The notes beneath the pieces were generated by a model. It was not told the DNA's origin. It ran no database searches and saw only the letters and a list, made by a program, of their open reading frames with translations. A stretch of 64,000 nucleotides of DNA, taken from NCBI RefSeq assembly GCF_029892095.1, contig NZ_JARZAE010000004.1, forward strand, positions 6,758,001 through 6,822,000, in the 5' to 3' direction. Shown here in pieces: positions 1 to 8,085 of the stretch; the stretch's first letter is position 1; the number at the start of each line of letters is the position of its first letter. Made by a program: the position numbers and the translations under genes. Source of the stretch: Kitasatospora sp. MAP12-44. GTDB lineage: Bacteria; Actinomycetota; Actinomycetes; Streptomycetales; Streptomycetaceae.

Positions 1-1606
1 CACCGGACGGCTGGACGAGCAGCTGCGCGAACAGCTCGGCGAGCGCGAGCGGTTGCTCTGGGAGCGCGACGAACTCCTTCGTGAGCGCGATGAACTGCGC
101 CGGGAACGCGACGAGTTGGTCAAGGAGCGCGACGAGCTGCAGGGCAGTGTCGACGCCACCTTCGTGAACCTGGCGATGCGCACGCTCACCCTGGTCGAGC
201 GCCAACTCGTGCTGATCGAGGCGCTGGAGGGCCGGGAGGCCGACGCGGCGCAGCTGGAGAGCCTGTTCCGGCTCGACCACCTGGCCACCCGGATGCGCCG
301 CAACAGCGAGAACATGCTGCTGCTCGCCGGGATGGAGAACAGCCACCGCAGCCGCAAGACCGTGACGCTGCTGGACGTGGTCCGGGCCGCCGTCTCCGAG
401 ATCGAGCGCTACGAGCGGGTCAAGCTGGGCTTCCTGGCCGCCGTCCGGCTCACCGGATCGGTCGCCGATGACACCAGCCACCTGCTGGCCGAACTGCTGG
501 AGAACGCCACGGCGTTCTCGCCGCCGCAGGACCAGGTCGAGGTCGGCGGCTGGCAGCTGGACAACGGCGAGGTGATGATCTCGGTCACCGACCGCGGCAT
601 CGGCCTGCCCGCCGAGCGGCTGCGGGCGCTCAACGAGCAGCTGGCCGAGCCCTCCGAGCCGGGCGCCGAGCGGCGGGACGCGCTGCTGGCCGGTGCGTTG
701 ACCGGGCGGAGCATGGGCCTGTTCGTGGTGGCCCGGCTGGCTCGGCGCCACGACATCCGGGTGCAGCTGCGGGAGAATGCGCAGGGCGGCGGCATCACCG
801 CGATGGTGGTGCTGCCGCACCAGGCGCTGCAGGCGGACGCCGCGGCCAGCACCGCGGACCTGGACGACCAGCGGCGCGCGGAGCGCAGCCTGACCACGGC
901 TGCGGCGACGGCGCGCGCGGTGGAGGCGCGGGTGGCGGAGGCGGCCGCGCGGGCGGTGCCGCTGGGCACGCTGCCGGCGGCGGGCTCGGGTGCGGGTGCG
1001 GGTGCGGCGGTGACGGATGCGGAGCTTCCCTTGCTGCCGCGCCGCAAGCCGGCCCAGCCGGCGCTGAGCGCGCCTGCGCCTGCTCCTGCGGCTCCGGCTG
1101 CTGAGCCGTCGCCTGCGCCCGCTCCCGCTCCCGTGCCTGTGGTGCTCCCCGAGACGGCGTCCGACGATGCCGCGACCGGTGGAGCCGTCACCGACATCGG
1201 GCTGCCCCGCCGTGTGCCGCGCGGCAACGGGCTGCCGGGCACCGGTGAGACGCCCGCGTCCGGGCTGCGGCGGTTCGCCGCGGAGCCGGAGGCGACCCCC
1301 GCCGCTCCCGTTCCTCCCGAGGCCCCGGCCCCCGCCGCCGGCCCCCGGCACGCGCTGCAGCCACCCGCGCAGCCCGTACAGCCCGTACCCGAGCAGTCCG
1401 CGCCCGCCGAGCTCGAGCCCGAGCCCGAGCCCGCTCCGCAGCGCTCCGGGATATCGCCCGAGGAACTGCGCCGCAGACTCGGCGGCTTCCAGAGCGGCCT
1501 GCGCCAGGCCGCCCGCGAGTCGGCGGCGGCCGGTCCGCCGGCGGACCCCGCACCGAGCACGGCAGAAGGACAGCGCGCCACCTCCGGAGAGGGAGAGGAT
1601 CGATGA
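1..1606 (+). CDS. cvnA: Conservon sensor-kinase-like ATPase CvnA (5' end outside window)
   Basis: The first protein of a conservon, the four-gene signalling unit typical of streptomycetes. The reading frame is open from base 2, so the start lies upstream of the window. The visible N-terminal part is a charged coiled coil built of ERDEL-type repeats. It leads into a histidine-kinase-like region and a GHKL ATPase domain, with an N box (LLENATAFSPP), a G1 box (DRGIGLP) and a G2-like box (GRSMGLFVVARLARRH). The last ~250 residues are a Pro/Ala-rich tail. Any N-terminal membrane or sensor part would be upstream. Its stop overlaps the next start (ATGA). Family knowledge: CvnA works at the membrane with CvnB-D as a heterotrimeric-G-protein-like switch. 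The family call is firm; its input is unknown. Confidence 0.9.
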   Translation, partial: TGRLDEQLREQLGERERLLWERDELLRERDELRRERDELVKERDELQGSVDATFVNLAMRTLTLVERQLVLIEALEGREADAAQLESLFRLDHLATRMRRNSENMLLLAGMENSHRSRKTVTLLDVVRAAVSEIERYERVKLGFLAAVRLTGSVADDTSHLLAELLENATAFSPPQDQVEVGGWQLDNGEVMISVTDRGIGLPAERLRALNEQLAEPSEPGAERRDALLAGALTGRSMGLFVVARLARRHDIRVQLRENAQGGGITAMVVLPHQALQADAAASTADLDDQRRAERSLTTAAATARAVEARVAEAAARAVPLGTLPAAGSGAGAGAAVTDAELPLLPRRKPAQPALSAPAPAPAAPAAEPSPAPAPAPVPVVLPETASDDAATGGAVTDIGLPRRVPRGNGLPGTGETPASGLRRFAAEPEATPAAPVPPEAPAPAAGPRHALQPPAQPVQPVPEQSAPAELEPEPEPAPQRSGISPEELRRRLGGFQSGLRQAARESAAAGPPADPAPSTAEGQRATSGEGEDR

Positions 1607-2067
1607 CCGACTTCGACTCCGCACGGTCGGCACTGGCACCGGCCGGCCCCGCGCCCGTCAGCCAGGCCGCGAAGAACGTCCGCTGGCTGCTCGACGACTT
1701 CCTCGGCACGGTGGCCGGGGTCGCGGAGGCCGTCGTGGTCTCGTCCGACGGCCTGCTGCTTGCGGACTCGCACACCGGGGTCCGCAGCGACGAACTCTCC
1801 GCCATCGTCTCGGCGTTGACCAGCCTGGCGGCTGGTATGGCCCGGGTCCTGGAGTACGGGGGCGTCCGGCAGACCATGGTGACGATGGACCAGGGCCACC
1901 TGGTGGTCATGGCGATCAGCGACGGCTCCTGCCTCGGCGTTTACGCCACGCTCACCTGTGAACTGGGCGTGCTGGCTTACCAGATGGCGCTGCTCGTCGA
2001 GCGCGCCGGTCACGCGCTGACACCCCAGGTGCGCAGCGAACTCCACCGGGCGATGGCCGTCCGATGA
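1603..2067 (+). CDS. cvnB: Roadblock/LC7 domain protein CvnB
   Basis: 154 aa, a complete Roadblock/LC7 protein. The core from about residue 22 (NVRWLLDDFLGTVAGVAEAVVVSSDGLLLA) to the C-terminus matches the fold that regulates small GTPases such as MglA. In conservons CvnB is thought to act with the kinase-like CvnA and the GTPase CvnD. The ATG start overlaps the CvnA stop by 4 bp and its own stop overlaps the CvnC start by 4 bp, so translation is probably coupled along the unit. Confidence 0.92.
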   Translation: MTDFDSARSALAPAGPAPVSQAAKNVRWLLDDFLGTVAGVAEAVVVSSDGLLLADSHTGVRSDELSAIVSALTSLAAGMARVLEYGGVRQTMVTMDQGHLVVMAISDGSCLGVYATLTCELGVLAYQMALLVERAGHALTPQVRSELHRAMAVR

Positions 2068-2612
2068 GCCCAGAGGAGGTGGGAGACATGCCCGGCACCG
2101 CGAACAACAACAGCAGTAGCAGCAGCAATAGCAGCAACAGCGGTAGTGGGATCGGCGGTCGAGCCGGCGGTGGTTCCGGACCGCTGCAGGGCGGGCCCGT
2201 CCGTGGCCGCCGGACCGACACGGCCCGGCCGGGCCAGGGGCGTTCGTCCCGGGTGCGCCCGTACGCGATCACCCGTGGGCGGACCAGGTTCGGCCGGGTC
2301 CTGCTGGTCGAGACTCTGGTCTCCGCGCTGAACCGCCCCGCCGACCCGGCGGACCGCAGCCTGCCCGAGCTCACCGCGATCAGCGACGTCTGCCGCGGTC
2401 AGATGCGGTCCATCGCCGAGATCTCGGCGCTGCTGCGGATCCCGCTGGGTGTGGTGAAGGTGCTGGTCAGCGACCTCGCCGACCAGGGTCGGATCCGCGT
2501 GCACGGCGCCGACTCGGTGGACGGCGGAGCGCTGGACGGCGGGGACGAGGTGCCGGGAACGTCGAAGCGGGATCTGCTGGAGAGGGTGCTGGGTGGACTT
2601 CGCAAGCTCTGA
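2064..2612 (+). CDS. cvnC: DUF742 protein CvnC
   Basis: 182 aa. The N-terminal ~70 residues are low-complexity: a run of Asn and Ser, then Gly/Arg. The DUF742 domain starts near RVRPYAITRGRT and contains a winged-helix-like part (AEISALLRIPLGVVKVLVSDL). The Asn/Ser run is coded by an AAC/AGC-type tract at about 2103-2145 and is unusual for this high-GC genome. An internal ATG (MPGTANN, 2088) is an alternative start, but the ATGA overlap with cvnB favours 2064. It is the third gene of the conservon; its biochemical role in the family is not well defined. Confidence 0.88.
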   Translation: MSPEEVGDMPGTANNNSSSSSNSSNSGSGIGGRAGGGSGPLQGGPVRGRRTDTARPGQGRSSRVRPYAITRGRTRFGRVLLVETLVSALNRPADPADRSLPELTAISDVCRGQMRSIAEISALLRIPLGVVKVLVSDLADQGRIRVHGADSVDGGALDGGDEVPGTSKRDLLERVLGGLRKL

Positions 2613-3228
2613 GACGGCGGCCGGCCGGTCCGCGGTCCCGCCGGGCGTGCCGCTGGTGTCCGGCCACGCCACCTCCACCAAGATCGTGGTGGCGGGCGGC
2701 TTCGGCGTCGGCAAGACCACGCTGGTCCGCTCGGTCTCCGAGATATCGCCGCTCACCACCGAGGCCGTGATGACCGAGGCGAGCCTCGGCGTGGACGACA
2801 CCGCCGCCGTCCCGGCAAAGACCTCCACCACGGTGGCGATGGACTTCGGCCGGATCAGCCTGGCGCCGGATCTGGTGCTCTACCTCTTCGGGACCCCTGG
2901 CCAGGGCCGCTTCTGGTTCATGTGGGACGACCTGGTGCGTGGCGCAGTCGGCGCCATCGTGCTCGTCGACACCCGCCGACTGGCCGACTCCTTCCCGGCG
3001 TTGGACTACTTCGAGGGCAGCGGCCTGCCGTTCGTGGTGGCCGTCAACCAGTTCGACGACGCCCCCGTCTACTCCGCCGACGCCGTCCGCGACTCGCTCG
3101 CGGTGCCGGAGCACATCCCGGTGCTGCTCTGCGACGCCCGCAGGCGCGAGTCGACGGTGGAGGTGCTGACCGCCCTGGTGGTGCACGCACTGGCCGAGGA
3201 GCCGGCGGCCGCCGCCGAGCTGGTGTGA
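2593..3228 (+). CDS. cvnD: Conservon GTPase CvnD
   Basis: 211 aa small GTPase of the MglA/conservon type. The P-loop is GGFGVGKTT at about residue 35, followed by a switch-like LGVDDT stretch and the FGTPGQ motif (DxxGQ position). The specificity region VNQFDD takes the place of NKxD. It starts at a GTG (VDFASSET) 20 bp inside cvnC, the usual conservon overlap. It probably cycles GDP/GTP under control of CvnA-C and talks to an effector; the monooxygenase gene immediately downstream is a candidate partner by position only. Confidence 0.92.
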   Translation: MDFASSETAAGRSAVPPGVPLVSGHATSTKIVVAGGFGVGKTTLVRSVSEISPLTTEAVMTEASLGVDDTAAVPAKTSTTVAMDFGRISLAPDLVLYLFGTPGQGRFWFMWDDLVRGAVGAIVLVDTRRLADSFPALDYFEGSGLPFVVAVNQFDDAPVYSADAVRDSLAVPEHIPVLLCDARRRESTVEVLTALVVHALAEEPAAAAELV

Positions 3229-3306
3229 TCCCCGGGGTTCTCGGGGGCTCTCGGGGTTCTGGTTCTCCTCCCTGTACTCGTACCTCTAGCAAGAAGGCAG
3301 ACAGCA

Positions 3307-4545
3307 ATGCGCAGGATATTGATCGTCGGAGCCGGTCAGGCCGGGCTCCAGCTCGCGCTGGGTCTCCAGTCCAACGGCTACGACGTCACGGTGATGACCA
3401 ACCGCACCGCCGACGAGGTGCGGGACGGGCGGGTGATGTCCACGCAGTGCATGTTCGACACAGCCCTGCAGACCGAGCGTGACCTGGGCCTCAACTTCTG
3501 GGAGGACGAGGCCCCGAGAGTCGAGGGCCTCGGCGTCTCGGTGGCCGGGCCCGACTCCTCCCGGGTGATCGACTGGGTCGGCCGCCTCGACGGCTTCGCC
3601 CAGTCCGTCGACCAGCGCATCAAGATGGCCGCCTGGCTGGAGACCTTCGCCCAGCGCGGCGGCCAGGTCGTGGTGCACGGCGTCGCCGTCTCCGACCTGG
3701 ACTACTTCTCGCGGACGTACGACCTGGTGCTCGTCGCGGCCGGCAAGGGCGAGCTGGTCTCGATGTTCGGCCGCGATGCCGCCCGCTCGCCGTACGACAC
3801 CCCGCAGCGAGCCCTCGCCGTCTCCTATGTGAGCGGCCTCGGCCCGCGCCCGGAGCACGACTTCAAGGCCGTGCGCTGCAACCTGGTCCCCGGAGTCGGC
3901 GAGCTGTTCGTGATCCCGGCGCTGACCGGCGCGGGCGAGTGCGACATCCTCTTCTGGGAGGGCATCCCCGGCGGTCCGCTGGACGTCTTCGGCAACGTGA
4001 AGGACCCGGGCGAGCACCTGCGGCTCACCCTGGACCTGATGAAGACCTTCACCCCCTGGGAGTACGACCGGGCCCGCAACGGCGTCGAACTGACCGACGC
4101 CGGAGCCACCTTGGCCGGCCGCTACGCCCCCGTGGTGCGCAACCCGATCGGCGAGCTGCCCAGCGGCGGCCTGGTGCTCGGCGTGGCCGACGTGGTGGTC
4201 GCCAACGACCCCATCACCGGCCAGGGTTCCAACAACGCCGCACGCTGCGCCGCCGTCTACCTGGCCGCCATCCTGGCGCACGGCGACAAGCCCTTCGACC
4301 GTGAGTTCATGCAGTCCGCCTTCGACCGCTACTGGGACGACGCCCAGCACGTGACGAAGTGGACCAACGCGATGCTCGCCCCGCCGCCGGAGCACGTCCT
4401 CAACCTGATCGGCGCGGCCGGCCAACTCCCGCCCGTGGCCAAGCGTTTCGCCAACGGCTTCAACAACGCGGCCGACTTCGAGCAGTGGTTCTACGACCCG
4501 GAGCTCGCCGGCGCCTACCTCGCGTCCGTGACGCCGCAGGGCTGA
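3307..4545 (+). CDS. Styrene monooxygenase-like FAD-dependent oxidoreductase (StyA family)
   Basis: 412 aa flavoprotein. The N-terminal FAD-binding motif is GAGQAGLQLALGLQ at residues 7-20 and a C-terminal NDPITGQGSNNAARCA motif contacts the flavin. Both fit the StyA/indole monooxygenase family, which uses reduced FAD from a separate reductase to epoxidise small aromatic alkenes. The ATG is preceded by AAGAAGG at good spacing. It lies 78 bp after the conservon in the same direction, so it may be co-transcribed or controlled by it. No flavin reductase is adjacent; the nearest is at 10702-11205 in another operon on the other strand. Substrate unknown. Confidence 0.85.
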   Translation: MRRILIVGAGQAGLQLALGLQSNGYDVTVMTNRTADEVRDGRVMSTQCMFDTALQTERDLGLNFWEDEAPRVEGLGVSVAGPDSSRVIDWVGRLDGFAQSVDQRIKMAAWLETFAQRGGQVVVHGVAVSDLDYFSRTYDLVLVAAGKGELVSMFGRDAARSPYDTPQRALAVSYVSGLGPRPEHDFKAVRCNLVPGVGELFVIPALTGAGECDILFWEGIPGGPLDVFGNVKDPGEHLRLTLDLMKTFTPWEYDRARNGVELTDAGATLAGRYAPVVRNPIGELPSGGLVLGVADVVVANDPITGQGSNNAARCAAVYLAAILAHGDKPFDREFMQSAFDRYWDDAQHVTKWTNAMLAPPPEHVLNLIGAAGQLPPVAKRFANGFNNAADFEQWFYDPELAGAYLASVTPQG

Positions 4546-4565
4546 CCCGCCCCGCGCCATCCCGC

Positions 4566-4605
4566 CCGACTGCCCCCGGCCCGCTGACGCGCCGGGGGCA
4601 GTCGG
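4566..4605. terminator. Strong stem-loop terminator
   Basis: A perfect 15-bp stem (4566-4580 with 4591-4605) around a 10-nt loop, followed by a T-rich TTGTTGCTT. It sits 20 bp after the monooxygenase stop and should end the conservon transcript. Confidence 0.85.
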
Positions 4606-4615
4606 TTGTTGCTTA

Positions 4616-4800
4616 GACCGACCGGCAAATGGAGGGCGGCGTCGCGGCCCGATGGCTCTCGCCCAGACGGCTTCTCCTCAGTCGCCAGGGCTCCGCCATG
4701 GCTCCTTCGTCGGCACCGCCTGGACTCGGCCCTCGACCCTCCCCCAGCCTCCGGCCGGGGGGACCCCCTTCTTCTCCCACCCTCCATTTGCCGGTCGGTC
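4616..4800. mobile_element. MITE-like element with perfect 21-bp terminal inverted repeats
   Basis: Positions 4616-4636 and 4780-4800 are exact inverted copies of each other (21 bp, beginning GACCGACCGG). Outside both ends stands the same trinucleotide TTA (4613-4615 and 4801-4803), which looks like a target duplication. The 185-bp unit holds no convincing gene. It contains a C-run/G-run palindrome (about 4740-4763) similar to palindromes often seen between streptomycete genes. It lies between two genes whose 3' ends face it. No transposase is inside; an IS630-type remnant lies 1.9 kb downstream. Confidence 0.6.
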
Positions 4801-4820
4801 TTAGCTGCTCTGTTACGTTC

Positions 4821-5795
4821 TCAGTCCGCGATGCGCAGCAGGAGCTTGCCGGTGGTGGTGCGGGTCTCCATCAGGCGGTGTGCGGCGGCGGCCTCGGTGA
4901 GCGGGAACTCCGCGGTGATCGGCAGCTCGACCGTGCCATCGGCCACCAACTGGAAGGCCCTGGAAGCGATTTCGCGCAGCAGCGCGGGGTCGCTCTTGGC
5001 CAGCGTGAGGACCGAGAAGCCGGCCACCGAGCGGCCCGGCGTGAGCTGGATCTGCCCTACCTGCCAGGGTGCCGCACCGCTCGCGTTGCCGTAGGAGACC
5101 AGTCGGCCGAAGGGGGCCAGCGTCTCCAGGTTGCGGCGGAAGGTGTCGCCGCCCACCGGGTCGAGCATCAGGTCCACGCCTCTGCCGCCGGTGATCCGGT
5201 ACACGTCGTCGTCGAAGTCGTCGCCGACGAACACCTCGTCGTATCCTGCCTTCAGGGCGTGCTCCACCTTGGCGGTGCTGGAGACCACGCCGTAGACGGC
5301 CGCCGCCCCGCCGTGCCTGGCGAGTTGCCCGACGACGGTCCCGACACCGCCGGCCGCGCCGTGGACCAGGACGGTCTCGCCGGTGCGCAGCCGTCCGACC
5401 TCGTGCAGCAGTGCGTGCGCGGTCGGCAGCACGGTCGGCAGGGTGGCGCCGACGCGCAGCGAGATGCCGGCGGGCAGGGCGAAGACCGCGTTCGCGGAGG
5501 CGACGGCAACCTCGGCGTAGCCGCCGGAGGCCGTCAGCGCCGCGACCTCCTGGCCGGGGCGGAACCCCGTCACGTCGTCCCCGACCTCCCGGATCCGCCC
5601 GGATACCTCCAGGCCGGGCAGGTGGGGGAGCGAGGCCACCCGGTACCCGCTGGAGCGCGCCTTCAGCTCCGCGAAGTTGACGCCCGCGTACGCGACCTCG
5701 ATGCTCACCTCACCGGGCCCGGGCTTCGGCACGGGGACGTCGGCCAGCGTGAGGACCTCCGGACCACCGAACTTCTCGACCAGTACTGCGCGCAT
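4821..5795 (-). CDS. Zinc-independent quinone oxidoreductase (MDR superfamily)
   Basis: About 324 aa, NADPH-dependent medium-chain reductase. The N-terminal GroES-like domain includes AYAGVNFAELKAR, and the Rossmann motif is HGAAGGVGTVVGQLA near residue 140. It lacks the zinc-ligand Cys cluster of alcohol dehydrogenases, as in quinone/enone reductases (Qor). I chose the ATG at 5795 (MRAVLVEKFGG), with GGGTGG upstream; a GTG at 5804 is also possible. Monocistronic by position. It probably reduces quinones or alpha,beta-unsaturated carbonyls; the exact substrate cannot be told. Confidence 0.85.
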   Translation of the reverse strand: MRAVLVEKFGGPEVLTLADVPVPKPGPGEVSIEVAYAGVNFAELKARSSGYRVASLPHLPGLEVSGRIREVGDDVTGFRPGQEVAALTASGGYAEVAVASANAVFALPAGISLRVGATLPTVLPTAHALLHEVGRLRTGETVLVHGAAGGVGTVVGQLARHGGAAAVYGVVSSTAKVEHALKAGYDEVFVGDDFDDDVYRITGGRGVDLMLDPVGGDTFRRNLETLAPFGRLVSYGNASGAAPWQVGQIQLTPGRSVAGFSVLTLAKSDPALLREIASRAFQLVADGTVELPITAEFPLTEAAAAHRLMETRTTTGKLLLRIAD

Positions 5796-5815
5796 GACTG
5801 CCACCCGTCGTCAGA

Positions 5816-5837
5816 GTGTTCACCTAAAACCGAACAC
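5816..5837. promoter_or_regulatory. Inverted repeat upstream of the quinone oxidoreductase
   Basis: GTGTTC and GAACAC flank a 10-bp spacer, 12-20 bp upstream of the oxidoreductase start. A second, looser pair (GAGTGT at 5841, ACACTC at 5861) follows. Such a layout suits a dimeric repressor site, for example of TetR or MarR type, but no adjacent regulator is present. Confidence 0.35.
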
Positions 5838-5939
5838 CTTGAGTGTATGGATTTCACCGAACACTCCGCAAGTGCCATCCAGGACCCCGAGCCTCCCGCA
5901 TGCGACGTCGTTCCTTGCCGCGTGGCACCATGAGGTTCC

Positions 5940-6485
5940 ATGGCACAGGACAGTTCCAGCACGCTCCAGGCGGGACAGACCGGACTCATCGTCAGGATCC
6001 CGGAGGCCGAGCCTGCCGTCGGTGCATGGCGTGAACGACTTGACCCCTCAGCCCGATCCGGCGTTCCAGCCCACGTGACCGTGCTCTTCCCCTTCCTCCA
6101 CGAGGATCTGATAGACGCTCACATCCGTGCTGCCATCGCTGACCCCCTGGGCAGCTACCCGGCCTTCGACGTGCGATTCGAGACCTTCGGACGGTTCCCC
6201 GGAATCCTGTATCTCGCCCCTGAGTCCGACGGGCAGCGGCAGTTTCTGCAACTCACCCACGCGGTCGCCGATCGGTGGCCGGAAGTCCCGCCGTTCGAAG
6301 GCCGGTTCGCGGAACTCGTCCCGCATCTGACCGTCGCGCAGAGCCAAGAAGCCGAAGTCCTGGACGAGGTCGAGGCAGCCCTGACGGGCATCCTTCCGAT
6401 AGCGGCGCGCGTCTCGTCGGTTGAGCTCATGGTGACCGACGGCAGGACATGGCGACAGCGAGCGTCCTTCGCCCTTCGGGGATGA
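5940..6485 (+). CDS. 2'-5' RNA ligase superfamily (2H phosphoesterase) protein
   Basis: 181 aa. The two signature H-x-T/S motifs of 2H phosphoesterases are present as HVTV (His45) and HLTV (His129), about 84 residues apart as expected. Members hydrolyse or form 2'-5' and cyclic phosphodiester bonds in RNA or nucleotides. The gene stands alone, divergent from the quinone oxidoreductase. The specific substrate is not evident; RNA-end processing or cyclic nucleotide cleavage are both possible. Confidence 0.85.
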   Translation: MAQDSSSTLQAGQTGLIVRIPEAEPAVGAWRERLDPSARSGVPAHVTVLFPFLHEDLIDAHIRAAIADPLGSYPAFDVRFETFGRFPGILYLAPESDGQRQFLQLTHAVADRWPEVPPFEGRFAELVPHLTVAQSQEAEVLDEVEAALTGILPIAARVSSVELMVTDGRTWRQRASFALRG

Positions 6486-6689
6486 CCTGCCCAATCCTCG
6501 GGTTTCCGCCTGCGCGAGCTCGCTGCCACAGCGACGGCTAGCGTATCGACATCAGCCACCGTTCGGATCACTGTCACGGTGACGCTGACCCGGACAGTCC
6601 TTCCGGCAGCTGACCGCATAGTTGGTGTCGCACCAGCGGCCCGCTCGCGCCGCTACCCCGGCCGTCCCGCACCGCCCGGCGCACTGGAC

Positions 6690-6878
6690 CCCGCCACAGC
6701 CTTGTGGCTCAACTACAGCGAGTTGTACTTCTCCGCGATGACCCGACGCGTGATCCGCCACGGCGACTTCTCCAGCCGCGAGGACCTCATCGACAAGCTG
6801 ACCGCCTACGCAATCAACCGCAACGAGACCGCGAGACCCTACAAGTGGGCCTATGAAGGCATCCCGCTCAAGGCGTGA
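6690..6878 (+). pseudogene. IS630-family transposase C-terminal remnant
   Basis: The last ~60 residues of an open frame (from LWLNYSELYFSAMTRR through EDLIDKLTAYAINRN to WAYEGIPLKA) match the C-terminus of IS630-type DDE transposases, including the W-L-N-x-x-E catalytic-glutamate region. Nothing upstream resembles the rest of the transposase, so this is a 5'-truncated relic. The preceding 200 bp (6486-6690) hold no gene I can support. The relic's end overlaps the end of the convergent acetyltransferase by 11 bp. Confidence 0.75.
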
Positions 6879-7404
6879 GACATCCGGGCGAGGAGAGCAC
6901 GTGGACGCACCGGCCCTCTGCATCCCTGCTGCCGTGACTGGACTCAAATCCGAGGCGCTCGGCCAGGCGCCGCGAGGGCAGGTTGTCCTCCCGGATGAGC
7001 GCCACCACGGGAGTGTCCGGGAAGAGCGAACGCGCCAGGCCCAAGGCTGTGCGGGCCGCCTCCCCGGCGAACCCGTATCCCCAGGACGAAGGAGTGAACC
7101 GATAGTAGAGATTGAGCACGCGCTTGCCCTCGATCTGGCTGACTCGGATCCCCGCGAATCCGATGACGGTGCCCGGGTCCTCGCGACGCGTCACGGCGCA
7201 GTAGCCGATGCTGTCACGGGTCCAGTCGGCGAGCATCGTCTGCAGGAATGCCTCGCTCTCGTCGAGCGACCGGTGAGGCCCATGCGGGTTGTGGAGGTTC
7301 GTGGCCGGGTCCCCATGCACCGCGAAGACTGCCGGAGCATCACTCGGATCAGGACGCGCCAGGATCAGTCGATCGGTTTCCGCGACTTGGGAACGCGTCG
7401 GCAC
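6868..7404 (-). CDS. GNAT family N-acetyltransferase (RimJ/RimL-like)
   Basis: About 178 aa. Starts TDRLILARPDPSDAPAV and carries the acetyl-CoA-binding region (YRFTPSSWGYGFAGEAARTAL), followed by NLPSRRLAERLGFE. These are hallmarks of RimJ/RimL-type acetyltransferases acting on protein N-termini or small amines. The GTG at 7404 has AAGGGG 8 bp upstream, better than the longer start at 7491, which would cover an inverted repeat. Substrate unknown. Confidence 0.8.
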   Translation of the reverse strand: MPTRSQVAETDRLILARPDPSDAPAVFAVHGDPATNLHNPHGPHRSLDESEAFLQTMLADWTRDSIGYCAVTRREDPGTVIGFAGIRVSQIEGKRVLNLYYRFTPSSWGYGFAGEAARTALGLARSLFPDTPVVALIREDNLPSRRLAERLGFESSHGSRDAEGRCVHVLSSPGCLTP

Positions 7405-7420
7405 GATCCACCCCTTCAGC

Positions 7421-7457
7421 TCAGTAATAGATGAAGACGCCCACAGCCTATTACTGA
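7421..7457. promoter_or_regulatory. 10-bp inverted repeat before the GNAT start
   Basis: TCAGTAATAG (7421-7430) and CTATTACTGA (7448-7457) form perfect arms around a 17-bp spacer. The block ends 17 bp upstream of the GTG at 7404 and is AT-rich against its surroundings, suggesting an operator or a structured 5' leader. Confidence 0.4.
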
Positions 7458-7567
7458 CAGTGGGTTCAACACCATCCCTGGGCCCCTGCACCCCTCCACG
7501 AACTTCTGCGGAGCAGCACTGGGGAGTGGCCGGTGCCGGTGTCAGACCCTGTCGCTATGTTCGGCGG

Positions 7568-8065
7568 ATGACTGATCGAATGGCGTACGCAGCTTCGTCC
7601 CCCGTCTCCGGCGAGGGCGGGTCGGCGCTGGTTTGCGGGCCGGTGACAAGCATTTTCGTCACGGACCGACCCGACGCGGACGATGTTGCACTGATCTCGG
7701 ACGCGCTCGACGAGTTCAACGTTCAGGAGGCGGGTACCGGGGATCGGCGAGCGCTCGCGGTGCTGGTCCGGGACCCGGAGACGGGGCGGGTGGTTGGCGG
7801 ACTCACCGGTCGAACGTCGCTGGGTCTGCTCTTTGTGGACTTGTTCCACCTGCCGCCCGAGCTTCGCGGCTCCGGCGTCGGCAGCGAGATCCTGCGGCAG
7901 GCGGAGGAGGAGGCCCGTCGGCGTGGCTGCCGCACCGGCGTGCTGTACACCATCAGCTTCCAGGCGCCCGGCTTCTATCGGAGGCATGGCTGGCGCGTCT
8001 TCGGTGAGGTCCCCTGTGATCCGCCCGGTACGAGCCGGGTGTTCATGACCAAGGACCTGGTGTAG
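7568..8065 (+). CDS. GNAT family N-acetyltransferase
   Basis: About 165 aa. The acetyl-CoA motif is LPPELRGSGVGSEILRQAEEEARRRGC, followed by SFQAPGFYRRHGWRVFGEV, as in GNAT domains. Start ATG at 7568 (MTDRMAYAASS); ATG 7580 and GTG 7643 are alternatives, and the first ~25 residues look non-conserved. Monocistronic and convergent with homoserine dehydrogenase, 20 bp apart. Function beyond acetyl transfer cannot be inferred. Confidence 0.75.
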   Translation: MTDRMAYAASSPVSGEGGSALVCGPVTSIFVTDRPDADDVALISDALDEFNVQEAGTGDRRALAVLVRDPETGRVVGGLTGRTSLGLLFVDLFHLPPELRGSGVGSEILRQAEEEARRRGCRTGVLYTISFQAPGFYRRHGWRVFGEVPCDPPGTSRVFMTKDLV

Positions 8066-8085
8066 CGAGCTGGTGGGCTGGCCTC

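Noticed and set aside
409..2046. 545-aa minus-strand open frame over the conservon
   Set aside because: Ala/Gly/Ser-rich shadow of cvnA/cvnB; the plus-strand proteins have clear domains and coupled starts.
7460..7500. tRNA-like TGGGTTCAACACC
   Set aside because: No acceptor stem, anticodon arm or other tRNA parts can be folded around it.
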